In this document: piece after piece, positions 21,356 through 30,961 of the stretch
How positions within the stretch are numbered: the first letter of the stretch is position 1
Layout of the letters: every line of letters begins with the position of its first letter
Source of the DNA: Solitalea lacus
GTDB lineage: Bacteria > Bacteroidota > Bacteroidia > Sphingobacteriales > Sphingobacteriaceae
Reading direction: 5' to 3'
Assembly (NCBI RefSeq): GCF_022014595.1
Contig: NZ_CP091740.1
Coordinates: forward strand, 1,116,001 to 1,180,000
DNA length: 64,000 nucleotides
The notes under the pieces: model-generated
Seen by the model: only the letters and a program-made list of their open reading frames with translations
The model's database searches: none
What the model was told of the DNA's origin: nothing
Position numbers and translations under genes: made by a program

Positions 21356-24300
21356 TTGAATAGTATAGTACAAACCAGAGCTATTCTATTGCTTGCATTT
21401 GTCATAATGCTGCCGAACCCAAAGGCACATGGGATACAAAGACAAAACGCTGTAAGAATAGAAAATCAACCTGCCACAAAAGTTGTTAAGGTCCAAAAGA
21501 TTAATCCTTCTACAATAGAGGTAGTATTTGCTAATAATGAGAATTTGACCTTCGACTTTTACGGGGAAAACATCTTTAGACTTTTTAGGGATAATTCTGG
21601 AAGAATTATTCGTGACCCGGAAGCTGTTCCTGAGGCAAAAATTTTGGTTGATAATCCAAGAAAACCCATTGAAAAAGTAAATTTCACCGATGAAAATAAT
21701 CTTATCTCTATCAACACAAAAGATATTTCGGTTTTAATAGATAAGAATACTTCAACTTTTAAAGTTATTAACCGCAAAAGAAATTCTGTTGTCCTGGAAT
21801 CAACAACGCCAGTTATTTTTGAAAAACAGAGTGTTGTAATGTCTTTAAAAGAGCAGCCGCAAGAATATTTTTATGGCGGAGGAGTTCAAAACGGTCGTTT
21901 TTCACATAAAGGGAAAGCCATCTCTATTGAAAATCAAAATAGTTGGACTGATGGCGGTGTAGCTTCTCCCTGTCCGTACTATTGGTCTACAAATGGTTAT
22001 GGCATCATGTGGCATACTTTTAAAAAAGGAAAGTATGATTTCGGTGCAAAAGAAAAAGGTGTTGTAAAATTAATGCACGAAACCAATTATCTCGATCTTT
22101 TTGTAATGGTCAATGATGGCCCGGTAGCGCTTTTAAACGATTTTTATCAACTCACGGGAAGTCCAGTTTTGTTACCCAAGTTTGGATTTTATCAGGGACA
22201 TCTGAATGCATATAATCGTGATTTTTGGAAAGAAGATACCAATGGAGTTTTATTTGAGGACGGTAAGAAATACAAAGAAAGCCAAAAAGATAATGGTGGC
22301 ATAAAGGAATCGCTTAATGGCGAAAAAAATAATTATCAGTTTTCAGCCCGCGCAGTTATCGATCGCTATAAAAAACAGGATATGCCATTAGGCTGGATAC
22401 TTCCTAATGATGGTTATGGTGCTGGCTACGGACAAACAGGAACCTTAGATGGAAATATTCAAAATCTTAAAAGCTTTGGAGATTATGCACGCAAAAATGG
22501 GGTAGAAATTGGTCTCTGGACGCAATCTGACCTCCATCCTAAACCTGAGGTTACCCCTCTTTTGCAAAGAGATATTGTTAAAGAAGTAAAAGACGCCGGT
22601 GTTCGTGTGCTTAAAACAGATGTGGCCTGGGTTGGCGATGGTTATTCTTTTGGATTAAATGGTGTGGCTGATGTGGCACATATTACCCCTTATTATGGAA
22701 ATAACAGCAGGCCATTTATTATTTCGTTAGACGGGTGGGCAGGAACGCAGCGTTATGCTACTATTTGGACTGGCGACCAAACCGGTGGTGTTTGGGAATA
22801 TATCCGTTTTCATATTCCAACTTACATAGGCTCCGGCTTATCCGGTCAGCCTAATATCACTTCAGATATGGATGGTATTTTCGGAGGAAGAAATGCAGCA
22901 GTTAACATTCGCGATTTCCAATGGAAAACCTTTACACCTATGCAGCTCAATATGGATGGTTGGGGTGCTAATGAAAAATACCCGCAAGCTCTTGGTGAAT
23001 CAGCTACTTCAATTAATCGTAACTATTTAAAGCTAAAATCAGCGCTTTTACCATACTCCTATAGTATTGCTAAACAAGCAATAAATGATTTGCCAATAAT
23101 CAGAGCAATGTTCCTTGAGTATCCGAATGCGTATACTCATAGTGCTGCAACTAAATATCAGTACTTGTACGGGCCATATTTTTTGATTGCTCCTATTTAT
23201 CAGGCAACCAAGTCAGATGAAAAAGGTAATGATATTAGAAATGGTATTTATTTGCCTGAGGGAACATGGATTGATTATTTCACTGGAGAAAAATATGAAG
23301 GGAACAGAATTATCAATGATTTCGATGCGCCTATATGGAAATTACCAGTTTTCGTAAAAAACGGAGCTATTATTCCAATGAGTAATCCAAGCAATAACGT
23401 TTCTGAAATCAACAATAAAATACGTACTTATGAAATTTATGCCAGTGGAAAAAATTCGTTTACAGAGTATGATGATGACGGTGTAAGTGAGGCCTACAAA
23501 TGGGGTACTGGTGTTTCTACCGTAATTGAAACACTGACTGGTGATAAGGGTAACGCAATTATTTCAATTCAACCGGCACAAGGTAATTTTGAAGGTTTTG
23601 TAAAATCAAAAGCTACAGAGCTTAGAATTAATGTTACAGAAAAGCCTAAAGATGTTTCTGCAAAAATTGGGCAGCAGAAATTAAAACTTTCAGAAGCAAA
23701 ATCATTAAGTGATTTTATCAATTCAGAAAATGTTTACTACTACAATGCTTCCCCAAACTTAAATCAATTTGCAACAAAAGGCAGTGAATTTGAGAAAGTT
23801 ACCATTGCTAAAAATCCACAGTTTTTAGTAAAATTAGCCCCAAATGATATCTCCGCTAATGGTACAATTGTTGAAATTCAAGGATTTAAATTTGAACCTT
23901 TAAATAAACAACGTGTACAAACCGGTGTATTATCAGCCCCGCTTAATGCAAAAGTAACAGATAAAAACCGTGGGCCATATACATTAAAGTCTACCTGGAC
24001 TAAAGTAGTTAATGCCGATTACTACGAGATAATGTTTAATGACATGAATTATAGTACTATTAAAGATACCATGTTATTATTCGAAGAATTATCTCCTGAA
24101 ACTACGTATGCGTTTAAGATACGTGCGGTAAATAAGGATGGTTATTCAAACTGGGAGCAATTTAGCGCAACAACTACCGCTAACCCGTTGCAATTTGCCA
24201 TTAAGGGTATTTCTGGTGAGACAACTGCCACAGACCAAGTAGGTGAAGAAATTAAAAATCTTTTTGATTTGGATGAAGGTAATACGTGGCATACCAAGTG

Positions 24301-25207
24301 GGATAGACAGTCAGTACCATTTGATATGGTGCTCGATTTAAAATCAATTAATCAGTTAGACAGGTTTGAATACTTGCCTCGTACAGGCGGGAGAAATGGT
24401 GTGTTATTAAAAGGCACCATCTACTACAGTAATAACAAAGAAACATGGACTAATGCTGGAACGTTTGATTGGAAAGGTAATAATGATGTAAAAACATTTA
24501 CGTTTAGCGGTCAGCCAAGTGCGCGTTACATCAAAATTGCTGTTACCAGTGGTGTTGGAGGCTTCGGTTCGGGCAGAGAATTGTATGTGTTTAAAGTACC
24601 TGGAACAGAAAGTTATATACCGGGTGATATTAATAACGACCGATTAATTGATGGTAATGACTTAACTTCTTACATCAACTATACCGGACTACAGAAAGGG
24701 GATGCTGATTTTGAAGGTTATATCAGCAATGGTGATATCAATAAAAACGATATTATTGATGCTTACGATATCTCTGTTGTGGCAACTCAATTGGAAGGGG
24801 GTATAGATGGCACTAAAACAGAAAAAGTAGGAGGACGCCTCGAATTAAGGGTCCCAAAACAGGACTATAATAAGGATGAAGTAATAGAAATTACGGTTAA
24901 AGGTGTAAATCTTTCTGCGGTAAACGCCCTGAGTTTTGCATTGCCTTATAATTCGTTAGATTATGAGTTTGTAGGCGTTAAAACGCTAAACACGAAAGGG
25001 ATGGAAAACTTAACCAATGACAGACTACATACCGATGGTAAAAAAGGGCTATATCCTACTTTTGTGAACGTTGGCAATAAGGAAACTTTAAAAGGTACAC
25101 AAGATTTGTTTGTTTTACGTTTTAAGGCGAAGAAGAAAATTAAGTATGACCTTAAGGCAGCTGAAGGCTTGCTGATAGATGCAAGATTGAATTCAGTTAA
25201 ATTTTAA
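21356..25207 (+). CDS. secreted GH31 alpha-glycosidase with Fn3, F5/8C, dockerin and cohesin-like modules
   Basis: This 1283-residue protein starts at a TTG (an in-frame stop at 21341 excludes an upstream ATG) with a signal peptide. The GH31 (beta/alpha)8 core spans about residues 240-600; the putative nucleophile is Asp422 (LKTDVAW) and the acid/base Asp474 (WTGDQTGG). After the GH31 beta domains (YDDDGVSEAY near 705) come an Fn3 domain (about 865-945), an F5/8C/CBM32-like module (about 950-1080), a type I dockerin with two calcium-loop repeats (GDINNDRLIDGNDL and GDINKNDIIDAYDI, 1087-1150), and a cohesin-like beta-sandwich (1161-1283). Substrate is open: GH31 includes alpha-glucosidases and the alpha-N-acetylgalactosaminidases with Fn3-CBM32 tails, which this architecture resembles. 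It appears to be a single-gene unit. Confidence 0.88.
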   Translation: MNSIVQTRAILLLAFVIMLPNPKAHGIQRQNAVRIENQPATKVVKVQKINPSTIEVVFANNENLTFDFYGENIFRLFRDNSGRIIRDPEAVPEAKILVDNPRKPIEKVNFTDENNLISINTKDISVLIDKNTSTFKVINRKRNSVVLESTTPVIFEKQSVVMSLKEQPQEYFYGGGVQNGRFSHKGKAISIENQNSWTDGGVASPCPYYWSTNGYGIMWHTFKKGKYDFGAKEKGVVKLMHETNYLDLFVMVNDGPVALLNDFYQLTGSPVLLPKFGFYQGHLNAYNRDFWKEDTNGVLFEDGKKYKESQKDNGGIKESLNGEKNNYQFSARAVIDRYKKQDMPLGWILPNDGYGAGYGQTGTLDGNIQNLKSFGDYARKNGVEIGLWTQSDLHPKPEVTPLLQRDIVKEVKDAGVRVLKTDVAWVGDGYSFGLNGVADVAHITPYYGNNSRPFIISLDGWAGTQRYATIWTGDQTGGVWEYIRFHIPTYIGSGLSGQPNITSDMDGIFGGRNAAVNIRDFQWKTFTPMQLNMDGWGANEKYPQALGESATSINRNYLKLKSALLPYSYSIAKQAINDLPIIRAMFLEYPNAYTHSAATKYQYLYGPYFLIAPIYQATKSDEKGNDIRNGIYLPEGTWIDYFTGEKYEGNRIINDFDAPIWKLPVFVKNGAIIPMSNPSNNVSEINNKIRTYEIYASGKNSFTEYDDDGVSEAYKWGTGVSTVIETLTGDKGNAIISIQPAQGNFEGFVKSKATELRINVTEKPKDVSAKIGQQKLKLSEAKSLSDFINSENVYYYNASPNLNQFATKGSEFEKVTIAKNPQFLVKLAPNDISANGTIVEIQGFKFEPLNKQRVQTGVLSAPLNAKVTDKNRGPYTLKSTWTKVVNADYYEIMFNDMNYSTIKDTMLLFEELSPETTYAFKIRAVNKDGYSNWEQFSATTTANPLQFAIKGISGETTATDQVGEEIKNLFDLDEGNTWHTKWDRQSVPFDMVLDLKSINQLDRFEYLPRTGGRNGVLLKGTIYYSNNKETWTNAGTFDWKGNNDVKTFTFSGQPSARYIKIAVTSGVGGFGSGRELYVFKVPGTESYIPGDINNDRLIDGNDLTSYINYTGLQKGDADFEGYISNGDINKNDIIDAYDISVVATQLEGGIDGTKTEKVGGRLELRVPKQDYNKDEVIEITVKGVNLSAVNALSFALPYNSLDYEFVGVKTLNTKGMENLTNDRLHTDGKKGLYPTFVNVGNKETLKGTQDLFVLRFKAKKKIKYDLKAAEGLLIDARLNSVKF

Positions 25208-25228
25208 TTAAGACTGCCAATCATTATT

Positions 25229-25269
25229 AAACTGCAAGCCTTATGAGTACTTCATAAGGCTTGCAGTTT
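25229..25269. terminator. strong bidirectional intrinsic terminator
   Basis: A perfect 18-bp stem (25229-25246 with 25252-25269) with a 5-base loop is flanked by A and T runs. It lies between the convergent GH31 and tsaD genes. Confidence 0.92.
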
Positions 25270-25346
25270 TTATGAGATAATTGAGTTGGAAATGGTAGTC
25301 GCAAATGAGTGTCATGATACTAACTCAAAGTTGAAAGTTTAACTTA

Positions 25347-26348
25347 TTAAACACTCCAACGAGCTAAAGGACTTACTTCTTGTCCAACAAATTCTCCTTT
25401 TAAGTATTTATGATAGCCCACTATGGCAATCATGGCAGCATTATCTGTGCAGTATTGAAATTGTGGAATAAATACTTGCCATTTCCATTTTTTTTCGGCC
25501 TCAAGCAATGCATTTCTCAAACCAGAATTTGCTGAAACACCTCCTGCAATAGCAACCTGATTAATCCCCGTTTCTTTCACTGCTTTCTTTAATTTGTTAA
25601 TTAACACCGAAATGATCCTGTATTGAATTGATGCGCATACATCGGCCATATTTTCTTCCAAAAAGTTTGGGTTCTCTTTTTGTTTGTCTCTTACAAAATA
25701 GAGGAAAGCGGTTTTTAAACCACTGAAACTAAAATTTAACCCAGGAATTTGCGGCTCAGGGAATTGATAAGCATTAGGATTTCCCTCTTTTGCATACTTG
25801 TCAATTAATGGCCCGCCGGGATAAGGTAAGCCTAACATCTTAGCTGCCTTATCAAAGGCTTCTCCGGCAGCATCATCGGTAGTTTGGCCAATGAGTTCCA
25901 TGTCAAAATAGTCGTTTACTTTAACTATTTGCGTATGTCCTCCTGAAACAGTGAGGCATAAAAATGGGAATTGAGGCTTGGGATCATCGATAAAATGAGC
26001 CAAAATATGAGCCTGCATATGATTTACATCGATAAGGGGAATATTTAACCCCAAGGCGAAAGATTTTGCAAAAGATGTGCCCACCAAAAGAGAGCCTAAA
26101 AGGCCCGGACCGCGTGTAAAAGCCACTGCATTTATATCTTTTTTGCTTATTTTAGCGTCGCTTATCGCCTTATGGACAGCGGGAATGATGTTTTGTTGGT
26201 GAACACGGGAAGCCAGTTCGGGTACTACACCACCAAATGCTTCATGAACAGTTTGATTGGCAATCACATTAGATAAAATTTGACCATCAACACAAACGGA
26301 TGCTGATGTTTCATCACATGATGATTCAATTCCTAAGATCACTGGCAT
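25347..26348 (-). CDS. tsaD: tRNA N6-adenosine threonylcarbamoyltransferase TsaD
   Basis: TsaD transfers the threonylcarbamoyl group to A37 of tRNAs that read ANN codons. The 333-residue protein from the ATG at 26348 begins MPVILGIESSCDET, the family N-terminus; an upstream ATG at 26378 would add 10 atypical residues. The metal-binding HMQAHILAH motif, the LTVSGGHTQIV loop and the C-terminal IAGGVSANSGLR and CTDNAAMIA motifs are all present. It is divergent from tamB. Confidence 0.96.
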   Translation of the reverse strand: MPVILGIESSCDETSASVCVDGQILSNVIANQTVHEAFGGVVPELASRVHQQNIIPAVHKAISDAKISKKDINAVAFTRGPGLLGSLLVGTSFAKSFALGLNIPLIDVNHMQAHILAHFIDDPKPQFPFLCLTVSGGHTQIVKVNDYFDMELIGQTTDDAAGEAFDKAAKMLGLPYPGGPLIDKYAKEGNPNAYQFPEPQIPGLNFSFSGLKTAFLYFVRDKQKENPNFLEENMADVCASIQYRIISVLINKLKKAVKETGINQVAIAGGVSANSGLRNALLEAEKKWKWQVFIPQFQYCTDNAAMIAIVGYHKYLKGEFVGQEVSPLARWSV

Positions 26349-26426
26349 AATTATTTCAATAATTAAAGAATAATACAAAGAGATATCGGCAAAGTTATTA
26401 AAATATTAGGCAAAACGCTTTTATAC

Positions 26427-29400
26427 TTGTTCAGCTTGGTTATTATCTTGCTGGTGGTATTGTATTTTGCCGGCCAAACCAAGTGGTTTCAAACCAAAGC
26501 TGCTCAGTATGGTGCCGAATATCTAACAAAAGAACTCAAAACCCGTGTTGAAATTAAGGGGCTTTATATCAAGTTCGTAAAATCGGTGGTTATTGAAGGT
26601 CTTTACATTGAAGATCTAAGGAAGGATACTTTATTGTATTCCGGACTAATTGAGATCGACTTAAATAAGCTTAATATCAAAGGACGAAAAATATTAGTTG
26701 ATGACCTTAAGCTTTATGATGCTCATTTTGCATATAAGGACTTCAAAAACAATACTTCTAACCTAAGTTTCCTTATCAATTACTTTAGTGGAACACCCGA
26801 TACCACTAAAAAAGTCCCGACAAAACCCTTTGAATTTTGGGTTAACTCAATTGATATCAAGAATCTGACCTTTATCTATTTTGATGAGAAAAATGCAGGA
26901 AAGGCACGAGGCATGGATTATGCCGATATCAGAGCATCAAAGGTAAATCTACAAGCTGAAAACGTAAGTATTGATGGTGATGTAATATTAGCTGATTTAA
27001 AGAATTTAAGTGCAAATGAAAAGTGTGGATTTGTTCTGAACAAATTAGCAGGCCGGGTTAAGTATACTCCTAAGGAAATTGAAATCAATAACTTGAAGAT
27101 TATAACTCCAAATAGTAGAATCAGTAAATATCTTGCATTCAGATATAAAAAGATTAGTGATTTCAATGACTTTGTTGACAAGGTTTATATGGATGCCAAT
27201 TTTAGCAAAACCCATGTTGACTTTAAAGACATTGCATACTTTGCACCTGCAATAAAAAACTATACGCTTGAAGTTGATTTAGATGGAATGATCAAGGGTA
27301 CGGTTACTGATTTACGTACCAAGAATGTAACATTCAGAGCAGGGAATGAAACATTGATTAAAGGAAATATAGCGGTTAAAGGATTGCCTGATATCAATAA
27401 AACTGATTTTGATCTTGAATTTGCTCAACTACAAACCAACAGAGATGATATCAATAGAATTTTAGCCAGTGTTGATCAAAAGGAAGCGGAATTGCCTGAA
27501 GTTCTAAAAACGGTTGGCAATGTAAATTTCAAAGGTACTTTTATTGGGCAATACAATAATTTTAAAGTTAAAGGCGCGTTAGTAACAGCAACTGGTACGG
27601 CATTAACCGATTTGGCAATGGATTTACGAAATATGAAGAAACCATTGTACAAAGGTTTTGCTAATGCTCAAGATCTGGACTTAGGGAAATTAACCGGAGT
27701 TAAATCATTAGGAAAAACTTCCTTTGTTGCTAATGTGGACGGTCATGGTTTTAGCATAGATAATCTCAAGGAAGATTTGAACGCTAAAATTGCTTACTTC
27801 GATTATAATGGCTATCGCTATCAGAACGTATCCATATCGGGTAAGTTAGAGCAGAAAAAATTTAACGGAGCGTTTGATATAAATGATAAAAACATTGCAA
27901 TTGATTTTGATGGGAGGCTAAATTTATCTGGTAAGCGCCCTATATATGACTTTACAGCCGATGTAAAACATGCCGATTTCAGAGCTATTAAATTAATGAA
28001 TGATACACTGGCAGTGTCAACCTATATTACTAGTGATTTTTCTGGAGCCAATATTGATAACATTTTAGGTTCATTAACATTTGCCAATACTAATTTAAAA
28101 ACCAAAGTTGGTTCGTTTAAGATTGATAGCATCCAACTGACTTCTGTTAAAAGGGGTGATACCGCCCAAGCATTGGTGCTACGTTCCGACATGTTGGATG
28201 CATCCTTTAGAGGCAAATACTCTCTTACTCAATTAGAAGGGGCCACCAAAGGTCTTTTGTCATCATATTTGCCATCATTTAAGTGGAAGCAATTAAAAGC
28301 TCCGGTTCCACAGAATTTTGATTTTGAAATTGCTATTAAAGATGTTAAACCTATTACGTCCATCTTTCTGCCAGATTTGAAAATTGAAGATGGTGGCAGA
28401 TTTATGGGTAATTTCAATTCCGCCAAAAATCAAATTACTATTAACGGGTCAATTGAAAAGTTACAATATCAAAAGTTTGAAATAGAGAATCTTATTCTTG
28501 ACCAAGGTAACAGTGATGAATCTTTGTTTTTGAATATTGCCTTGGGAACGTTAGAGGTTGATAGCCTGAAGTTTAATGATGTGGCAATGTCGAATTATGT
28601 AAAGAATGACCGAGTAACTTCCAACCTGAAAGTTACTGACCCTGCCCAGATGAACTCTATTGACTTAAACTCTGAGATTCGTTTTACAGCTGATTCCACT
28701 ATATTCAGTGTACTGCCTTCAGAACTGAAACTTAATAATGAGAGCTGGAAAATTGACGATAAGTTTAGGATTTTATTTGCAAAGGAAGGTTACCTAGTGG
28801 AGGATTTCACCCTAAGAAACAATGACCAAACCCTTGAAGTGCATGGAGCCATTTCCAAGAAGGATGATGAAGCATTAATTGTCAATTTAAGAAATCTGAA
28901 TTTAAATATTCTTAATCCATTTCTTAAAGGGGAGGGGTTAGTAGTAGGCGGATATGTAACCGGTAATGCAAGTACCTCTGCAGTATTAAAAGCTCCTAAA
29001 GTAGGTTCAGATATGATTATTCATGAACTTTCGTTAAATAATAATATGCTTGGCGACGCAGAGATTTCATCACGTTGGTACAGCGAAACTAATGACATTA
29101 ACTTTTCTATAAATGTTACCCGCGATAACCTAAATACTATAAGTGTTTCTGGAAACGTTCTGCCTAATAAGAAAGAAGATAATTTATTTGCAGATATTGA
29201 ATTGAATGAAACCAGTTTAGTTATATTTCAACCTTTTTTGACTGGGTTAGTGTCTGACCTAACCGGAAAAACATCTGCCAATATATTAGTAAGAGGCAGC
29301 ATTTTAAAGCCCCAATTGAATGGTAATATTGCCTTCAATAATGCAGGGGTAAGGGTTGATTATTTAAATACCCGATACACTATTAACGATAAAGTGGGGA

Positions 29401-30929
29401 TAGAAAATGGAAAAATTCTGTTTGATAATTTCATTCTCACTGATGTGAAAAAAAACAGAGGAACAGCTAATGGAATTCTCGATCTATCCGATCTTAATAA
29501 CGTAAAGCTTGATCTTAGATTGAATGCAACACGGTTCCAAGCTTTGAACACTACCTTTAAAGATAACCAGTTGTATTATGGAACAGCTTATGCCTCAGGT
29601 AACTTCTTGTTCAAAGGAACATTAGACAACATGGCCATTACAATTAATGCTACTACTACTGAAGGTACAAAGTTTTTCTTGCCGATATCAAGTGAAAGTA
29701 GTATCGGGAGCGATGATTTGGTGGCATTTGTTACGCGTGATACAATTTCCACTAAAAATATTAAAGAGAAGAAAGAGATGGCTTTACAACTAAATTTTGA
29801 TTTAACTGTAAACCCAACTGCCGAAGTTTCTATTTTATTAGGGGAAAATTCTGGTGGAACAATGACCGGTAAGGGTAATGGAAGCCTTCAGCTGCGCATT
29901 AATACCCTTGGTGATTTCCGCATGTTTGGTTTGTATACTTTAACAGAAGGGAAATATAACATGAGTATTCCGGGAGTTAAAGAAGAGTTCATTATTAATA
30001 ATGGTAGTACTGTTAGGTTTAATGGTGATCCTTATGAAGCCCGTATGAATGTAAGTGCTTATTTTCCTACCCGTGCAAGTTTAACCAATCTGTATACTGA
30101 AGCGCGTATTCAGGAATCTACGGAAAAAATGAATCAGAAGATTATTGTTAATACCATTATTAATGTAACCGGAAGCTTAACAGATATGGCTTATGATTTT
30201 AAGATTGAGTTTCCGCAAAACGAATCATTATATCAAAATACTTTTGCCTCTTACTTTAGTGGAGAAGGTAATGTTCAAAAACAAGCTTTTGGCTTATTGT
30301 CTACTGGAGGGTTTACTACAGAAAGTGGTCTAGGAATAGGGGGGGGAGCTATTGCAGGTTCAATGGTTGACCTAGTGTCTTCTAAACTTTCAAATTTGTT
30401 AAATGAAGCTATCGGATCACAGAATTTTGATATTAACGCAAACGTATCAGCTACAGGCGAAACGGAGGTAGGTGGAAATGTTCGTTTGTTGAATCAACGC
30501 TTGATCATTAACGGTTCATTTACCTCGAGAGATAAAAACACCACAGGCACTACTATGAGTACTAACAACAGTTCTGCCTTAAGTAGTGATATTGATATTG
30601 AATATTTGATCTTTCCTGATGGAAGCCTGCGTTTGAAGGCCTACAATCACTCAAATACCACAAATAACAGTGATTTCTTTTATGACTCAGAATATAAACA
30701 AGGGATAGGAGTACTTTACCGGAAAGATTTTGACTCCTGGAGGGAGTTTTTTGAAAATACCCGCAAAAAGGAACGTCAAAGGGAGCTGAGGCGACAACAA
30801 CGAGCAGAAGAGCGAAAGAAAGAACTGGAAGAAAAAGAGAAGCAGGAGAAAGAAAAAAAGGAACAGGAAGAAAAAAACAAACAACAAGTTGATGATAATT
30901 CTGACAGTGAGCCTGTTGAGTTTGAATAA
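26427..30929 (+). CDS. tamB: TamB-like translocation/assembly protein (DUF490)
   Basis: This inner-membrane-anchored periplasmic protein of about 1500 residues belongs to the AsmA/TamB superfamily, thought to move phospholipids or help outer-membrane biogenesis. An N-terminal membrane segment (LVIILLVVLYFAG) is followed by long beta-rich repeats and the C-terminal DUF490 domain (about 1150-1440; EVSILLGENSGGTMTGKGNGSLQLRINTLGDF). A charged coiled-coil tail (RKKERQRELRRQQRAEERKK) ends it. No ATG exists at the N-terminus: the frame opens after a stop at 26364 and the first standard start is TTG at 26427; an ATT at 26397 would give a more typical N-terminus (KILGKTLLYLFSL). It is divergent from tsaD. 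Confidence 0.88.
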   Translation: MFSLVIILLVVLYFAGQTKWFQTKAAQYGAEYLTKELKTRVEIKGLYIKFVKSVVIEGLYIEDLRKDTLLYSGLIEIDLNKLNIKGRKILVDDLKLYDAHFAYKDFKNNTSNLSFLINYFSGTPDTTKKVPTKPFEFWVNSIDIKNLTFIYFDEKNAGKARGMDYADIRASKVNLQAENVSIDGDVILADLKNLSANEKCGFVLNKLAGRVKYTPKEIEINNLKIITPNSRISKYLAFRYKKISDFNDFVDKVYMDANFSKTHVDFKDIAYFAPAIKNYTLEVDLDGMIKGTVTDLRTKNVTFRAGNETLIKGNIAVKGLPDINKTDFDLEFAQLQTNRDDINRILASVDQKEAELPEVLKTVGNVNFKGTFIGQYNNFKVKGALVTATGTALTDLAMDLRNMKKPLYKGFANAQDLDLGKLTGVKSLGKTSFVANVDGHGFSIDNLKEDLNAKIAYFDYNGYRYQNVSISGKLEQKKFNGAFDINDKNIAIDFDGRLNLSGKRPIYDFTADVKHADFRAIKLMNDTLAVSTYITSDFSGANIDNILGSLTFANTNLKTKVGSFKIDSIQLTSVKRGDTAQALVLRSDMLDASFRGKYSLTQLEGATKGLLSSYLPSFKWKQLKAPVPQNFDFEIAIKDVKPITSIFLPDLKIEDGGRFMGNFNSAKNQITINGSIEKLQYQKFEIENLILDQGNSDESLFLNIALGTLEVDSLKFNDVAMSNYVKNDRVTSNLKVTDPAQMNSIDLNSEIRFTADSTIFSVLPSELKLNNESWKIDDKFRILFAKEGYLVEDFTLRNNDQTLEVHGAISKKDDEALIVNLRNLNLNILNPFLKGEGLVVGGYVTGNASTSAVLKAPKVGSDMIIHELSLNNNMLGDAEISSRWYSETNDINFSINVTRDNLNTISVSGNVLPNKKEDNLFADIELNETSLVIFQPFLTGLVSDLTGKTSANILVRGSILKPQLNGNIAFNNAGVRVDYLNTRYTINDKVGIENGKILFDNFILTDVKKNRGTANGILDLSDLNNVKLDLRLNATRFQALNTTFKDNQLYYGTAYASGNFLFKGTLDNMAITINATTTEGTKFFLPISSESSIGSDDLVAFVTRDTISTKNIKEKKEMALQLNFDLTVNPTAEVSILLGENSGGTMTGKGNGSLQLRINTLGDFRMFGLYTLTEGKYNMSIPGVKEEFIINNGSTVRFNGDPYEARMNVSAYFPTRASLTNLYTEARIQESTEKMNQKIIVNTIINVTGSLTDMAYDFKIEFPQNESLYQNTFASYFSGEGNVQKQAFGLLSTGGFTTESGLGIGGGAIAGSMVDLVSSKLSNLLNEAIGSQNFDINANVSATGETEVGGNVRLLNQRLIINGSFTSRDKNTTGTTMSTNNSSALSSDIDIEYLIFPDGSLRLKAYNHSNTTNNSDFFYDSEYKQGIGVLYRKDFDSWREFFENTRKKERQRELRRQQRAEERKKELEEKEKQEKEKKEQEEKNKQQVDDNSDSEPVEFE

Positions 30930-30961
30930 AAAAACGATCCTGATTATTCAGGATCGTTTTT
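30930..30961. terminator. bidirectional terminator overlapping the ribBA stop codon
   Basis: A perfect 14-bp stem (30930-30943 with 30948-30961) has the 4-base loop TTAT. The ribBA stop codon, read on the minus strand, lies in the loop, so the last ribBA codons form one arm. It follows the tamB stop directly. Confidence 0.9.

Noticed and set aside
30687-30887. A Phe/Leu-rich minus-strand frame that looks membrane-like
   Set aside because: It is antisense to the Lys/Glu-rich coiled coil of TamB, which forces Phe/Leu codons.
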